DNA of 7,279 bases from Comamonadaceae bacterium (GTDB lineage: Bacteria > Pseudomonadota > Gammaproteobacteria > Burkholderiales > Burkholderiaceae_C). Shown in pieces: positions 6,468-7,279 of the stretch (its first letter is position 1; the number at the start of each line of letters is the position of its first letter). The position numbers were made by a program, and so were the translations under genes. The notes beneath the pieces are model-generated. The model was given only the letters and a program-made list of their open reading frames with translations. It was not told where the DNA came from and ran no database searches. The DNA lies in contig CANJXV010000126.1 of the NCBI GenBank assembly GCA_947478935.1, positions 1 to 7,279 of the forward strand. The letters are read 5' to 3'.

Positions 6468-6548
6468 AAGCTGCCTGCCTAAGGAGGTTTAAGGTTTTCC
6501 ATCGCACTTGCCTGGGATGGATCTAGGCCTTAGCTTATAACAATTGAG
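6468..6548 (-). promoter_or_regulatory. Intergenic leader between the SbmA-like gene and the molybdenum hydroxylase pair
   Basis: These 81 bases hold no gene. Besides the hairpin next to the start they contain an inverted repeat CTAAGG (6479-6484) / CCTTAG (6528-6533) enclosing a second one, CCATC (6499-6503) / GATGG (6516-6520). A TATAAG at 6534-6539 on the minus strand could be a -10, but no good -35 precedes it. No stem followed by a T run is seen, so read-through from the transporter gene is possible. Confidence 0.4.
6474..6487 (-). promoter_or_regulatory. Possible Shine-Dalgarno-sequestering hairpin before the [2Fe-2S] subunit
   Basis: The minus strand reads CCTCC-TTA-GGCAGG directly upstream of the ATG at 6467. 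CCTCC can pair with GG-AGG with one bulged base and a 3-base loop, which would hide the GGCAGG ribosome site. CCTCCTTA is also the sequence of the 16S anti-Shine-Dalgarno tail. Function is inferred only from the base pairing. Confidence 0.35.
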
Positions 6549-7279
6549 CTACGGTTCAGGTTGCAGGGCTTTTTCAAACTCCGTGAGGCGTCGGTAAATA
6601 GACCGCAGTTCTGTGACGTCTGTCCAGCGGTCTATCAGGTAGGAGAAAGAGTTATTCACCTCGCCAAATGAATTGCTGACCTGCTGGATGACCCCCAGGG
6701 TAATGATTCCGGTGAACAAAGAAGGCCCCATCAGCAAGTAAGGAAAAATAATCATGGTCTGCCCGTATAAATTGCTCCAGAGGTTGAAGTAGGCATAGTT
6801 ATTAAACAGACGGAAATTGTTAAACCGTACCGCACTAAAAAGCGAGAGCACTTCGCTTAAGTCCATGCGTGCGCGTTGGTCCTCGGCGTAGACCAGGTTT
6901 TTACGCAAGGCTGCTTCCACTTTCTGGTTGTTGTACTCCAAGCCGGGCAGTCGGCCACCGATAAACCAAGACAACAGGTAGCCGCCCACCGCCGTTGTCA
7001 AGGCGACCCACAATAGCGAGCCTTCAAATTGCAGCCAGACAATCGCCATACCTTTGGATAAGCTCCACAAAATGGGAATGAACGAGATCAAGGTCATCAC
7101 CGCACGCACCACGCCCAGGCCGATGTCTTCAGTTTGTCTGGCAAAGCGCATGCAGTCTTCCTGGATCCGTTGGGATGCGCCCTCCACCTCGATCGTTGTG
7201 TTTTGCCAGCGTGGCAGGTAGTGCAAGGTCATGGCCTGGCGCCAACGAAATGCGTAGTGCGATGCAACGTATTTTTCTA
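6549..7279 (-). CDS. sbmA: SbmA/BacA-family inner-membrane peptide transporter, N-terminus cut by window edge
   Basis: The last 242 residues are present; the frame stays open to the right edge, where the visible part begins EKYVASHYAFRWRQAM, so the methionine at 7230-7232 is internal. Family marks from memory of E. coli SbmA (406 residues): FRWRQAM, IEVEGASQRIQED, LPGLEYNNQKVEAA, LFSAVRFNNFRLF, ITLGVIQQVSNSFGEV and SIYRRLTEFE. Hydrophobic segments fit several membrane helices (around FIPILWSLS, LLWVALTTAVGGYLLSWF and IIFPYLLMGP). SbmA is a dimeric proton-driven importer of antimicrobial peptides such as microcin B17. The protein stops shortly after SIYRRLTEFE, with no ATP-binding domain, which separates it from YddA-type relatives that carry one. 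It lies upstream of, and in line with, the hydroxylase pair, but no functional link is evident. Its base composition looks lower in GC than the genes next to it. Confidence 0.85.
   Translation of the reverse strand, partial: EKYVASHYAFRWRQAMTLHYLPRWQNTTIEVEGASQRIQEDCMRFARQTEDIGLGVVRAVMTLISFIPILWSLSKGMAIVWLQFEGSLLWVALTTAVGGYLLSWFIGGRLPGLEYNNQKVEAALRKNLVYAEDQRARMDLSEVLSLFSAVRFNNFRLFNNYAYFNLWSNLYGQTMIIFPYLLMGPSLFTGIITLGVIQQVSNSFGEVNNSFSYLIDRWTDVTELRSIYRRLTEFEKALQPEP

Noticed and set aside
6478..6540. Plus-strand Shine-Dalgarno-like TAAGGAGGTTT followed by an ATG
   Set aside because: The ATG at 6517 is about 29 bases away and opens only seven codons before TAA, so it does not mark a gene; the sequence makes more sense as its minus-strand complement in the leader.

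Overview
This window most likely comes from the chromosome of a betaproteobacterium, probably a Comamonadaceae relative (Rhodoferax, Polaromonas or Variovorax type). The reasons are the fairly GC-rich coding sequence, the dense packing of aromatic-catabolism-type enzymes, and the protein styles. This placement is an inference from memory of such proteins, not from a search. No rRNA, tRNA, CRISPR array, transposase or attachment site was seen.

Layout from left to right. (1) Positions 1-2709 hold three genes on the minus strand, read right to left: a cytoplasmic dienelactone-hydrolase-family enzyme (2017-2709), a stand-alone methionine-synthase-type catalytic domain (814-1932), and a class A FAD-dependent aromatic monooxygenase that runs off the left edge (1-786). 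Spacing of 84 and 27 bases and the shared direction suggest one operon, probably for breakdown of an aromatic or similar cyclic compound. (2) Positions 2710-2872 are a divergent promoter region with several perfect short inverted repeats. (3) Positions 2873-3763 (plus strand) encode a second dienelactone-hydrolase-family protein, YghX-like, with a twin-arginine (Tat) export signal. (4) It converges, with only 9 bases between stop codons, on a minus-strand pair: a [2Fe-2S] subunit (6030-6467) and a Tat-exported molybdopterin subunit (3773-6016) of an isoquinoline-1-oxidoreductase/aldehyde-oxidase-type hydroxylase. (5) At the right edge is the C-terminal 60% or so of an SbmA/BacA peptide transporter (6549-7279), also on the minus strand and 81 bases upstream of the [2Fe-2S] gene.

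How the genes may work together: the left operon joins ring hydroxylation (monooxygenase), a thiol alkyl-transfer chemistry (MetE-like core) and lactone/ester hydrolysis (dienelactone hydrolase). The right pair would make a two-subunit molybdenum hydroxylase that is folded with its cofactors in the cytoplasm and exported through Tat. Whether the two halves serve one pathway cannot be told from sequence. The most interesting points are the MetE-core enzyme embedded in a hydroxylase/hydrolase operon, the paired cytoplasmic and exported hydrolases around a palindrome-rich divergent promoter, and a leader in front of the [2Fe-2S] gene whose Shine-Dalgarno sequence can be paired by an adjacent anti-Shine-Dalgarno sequence.
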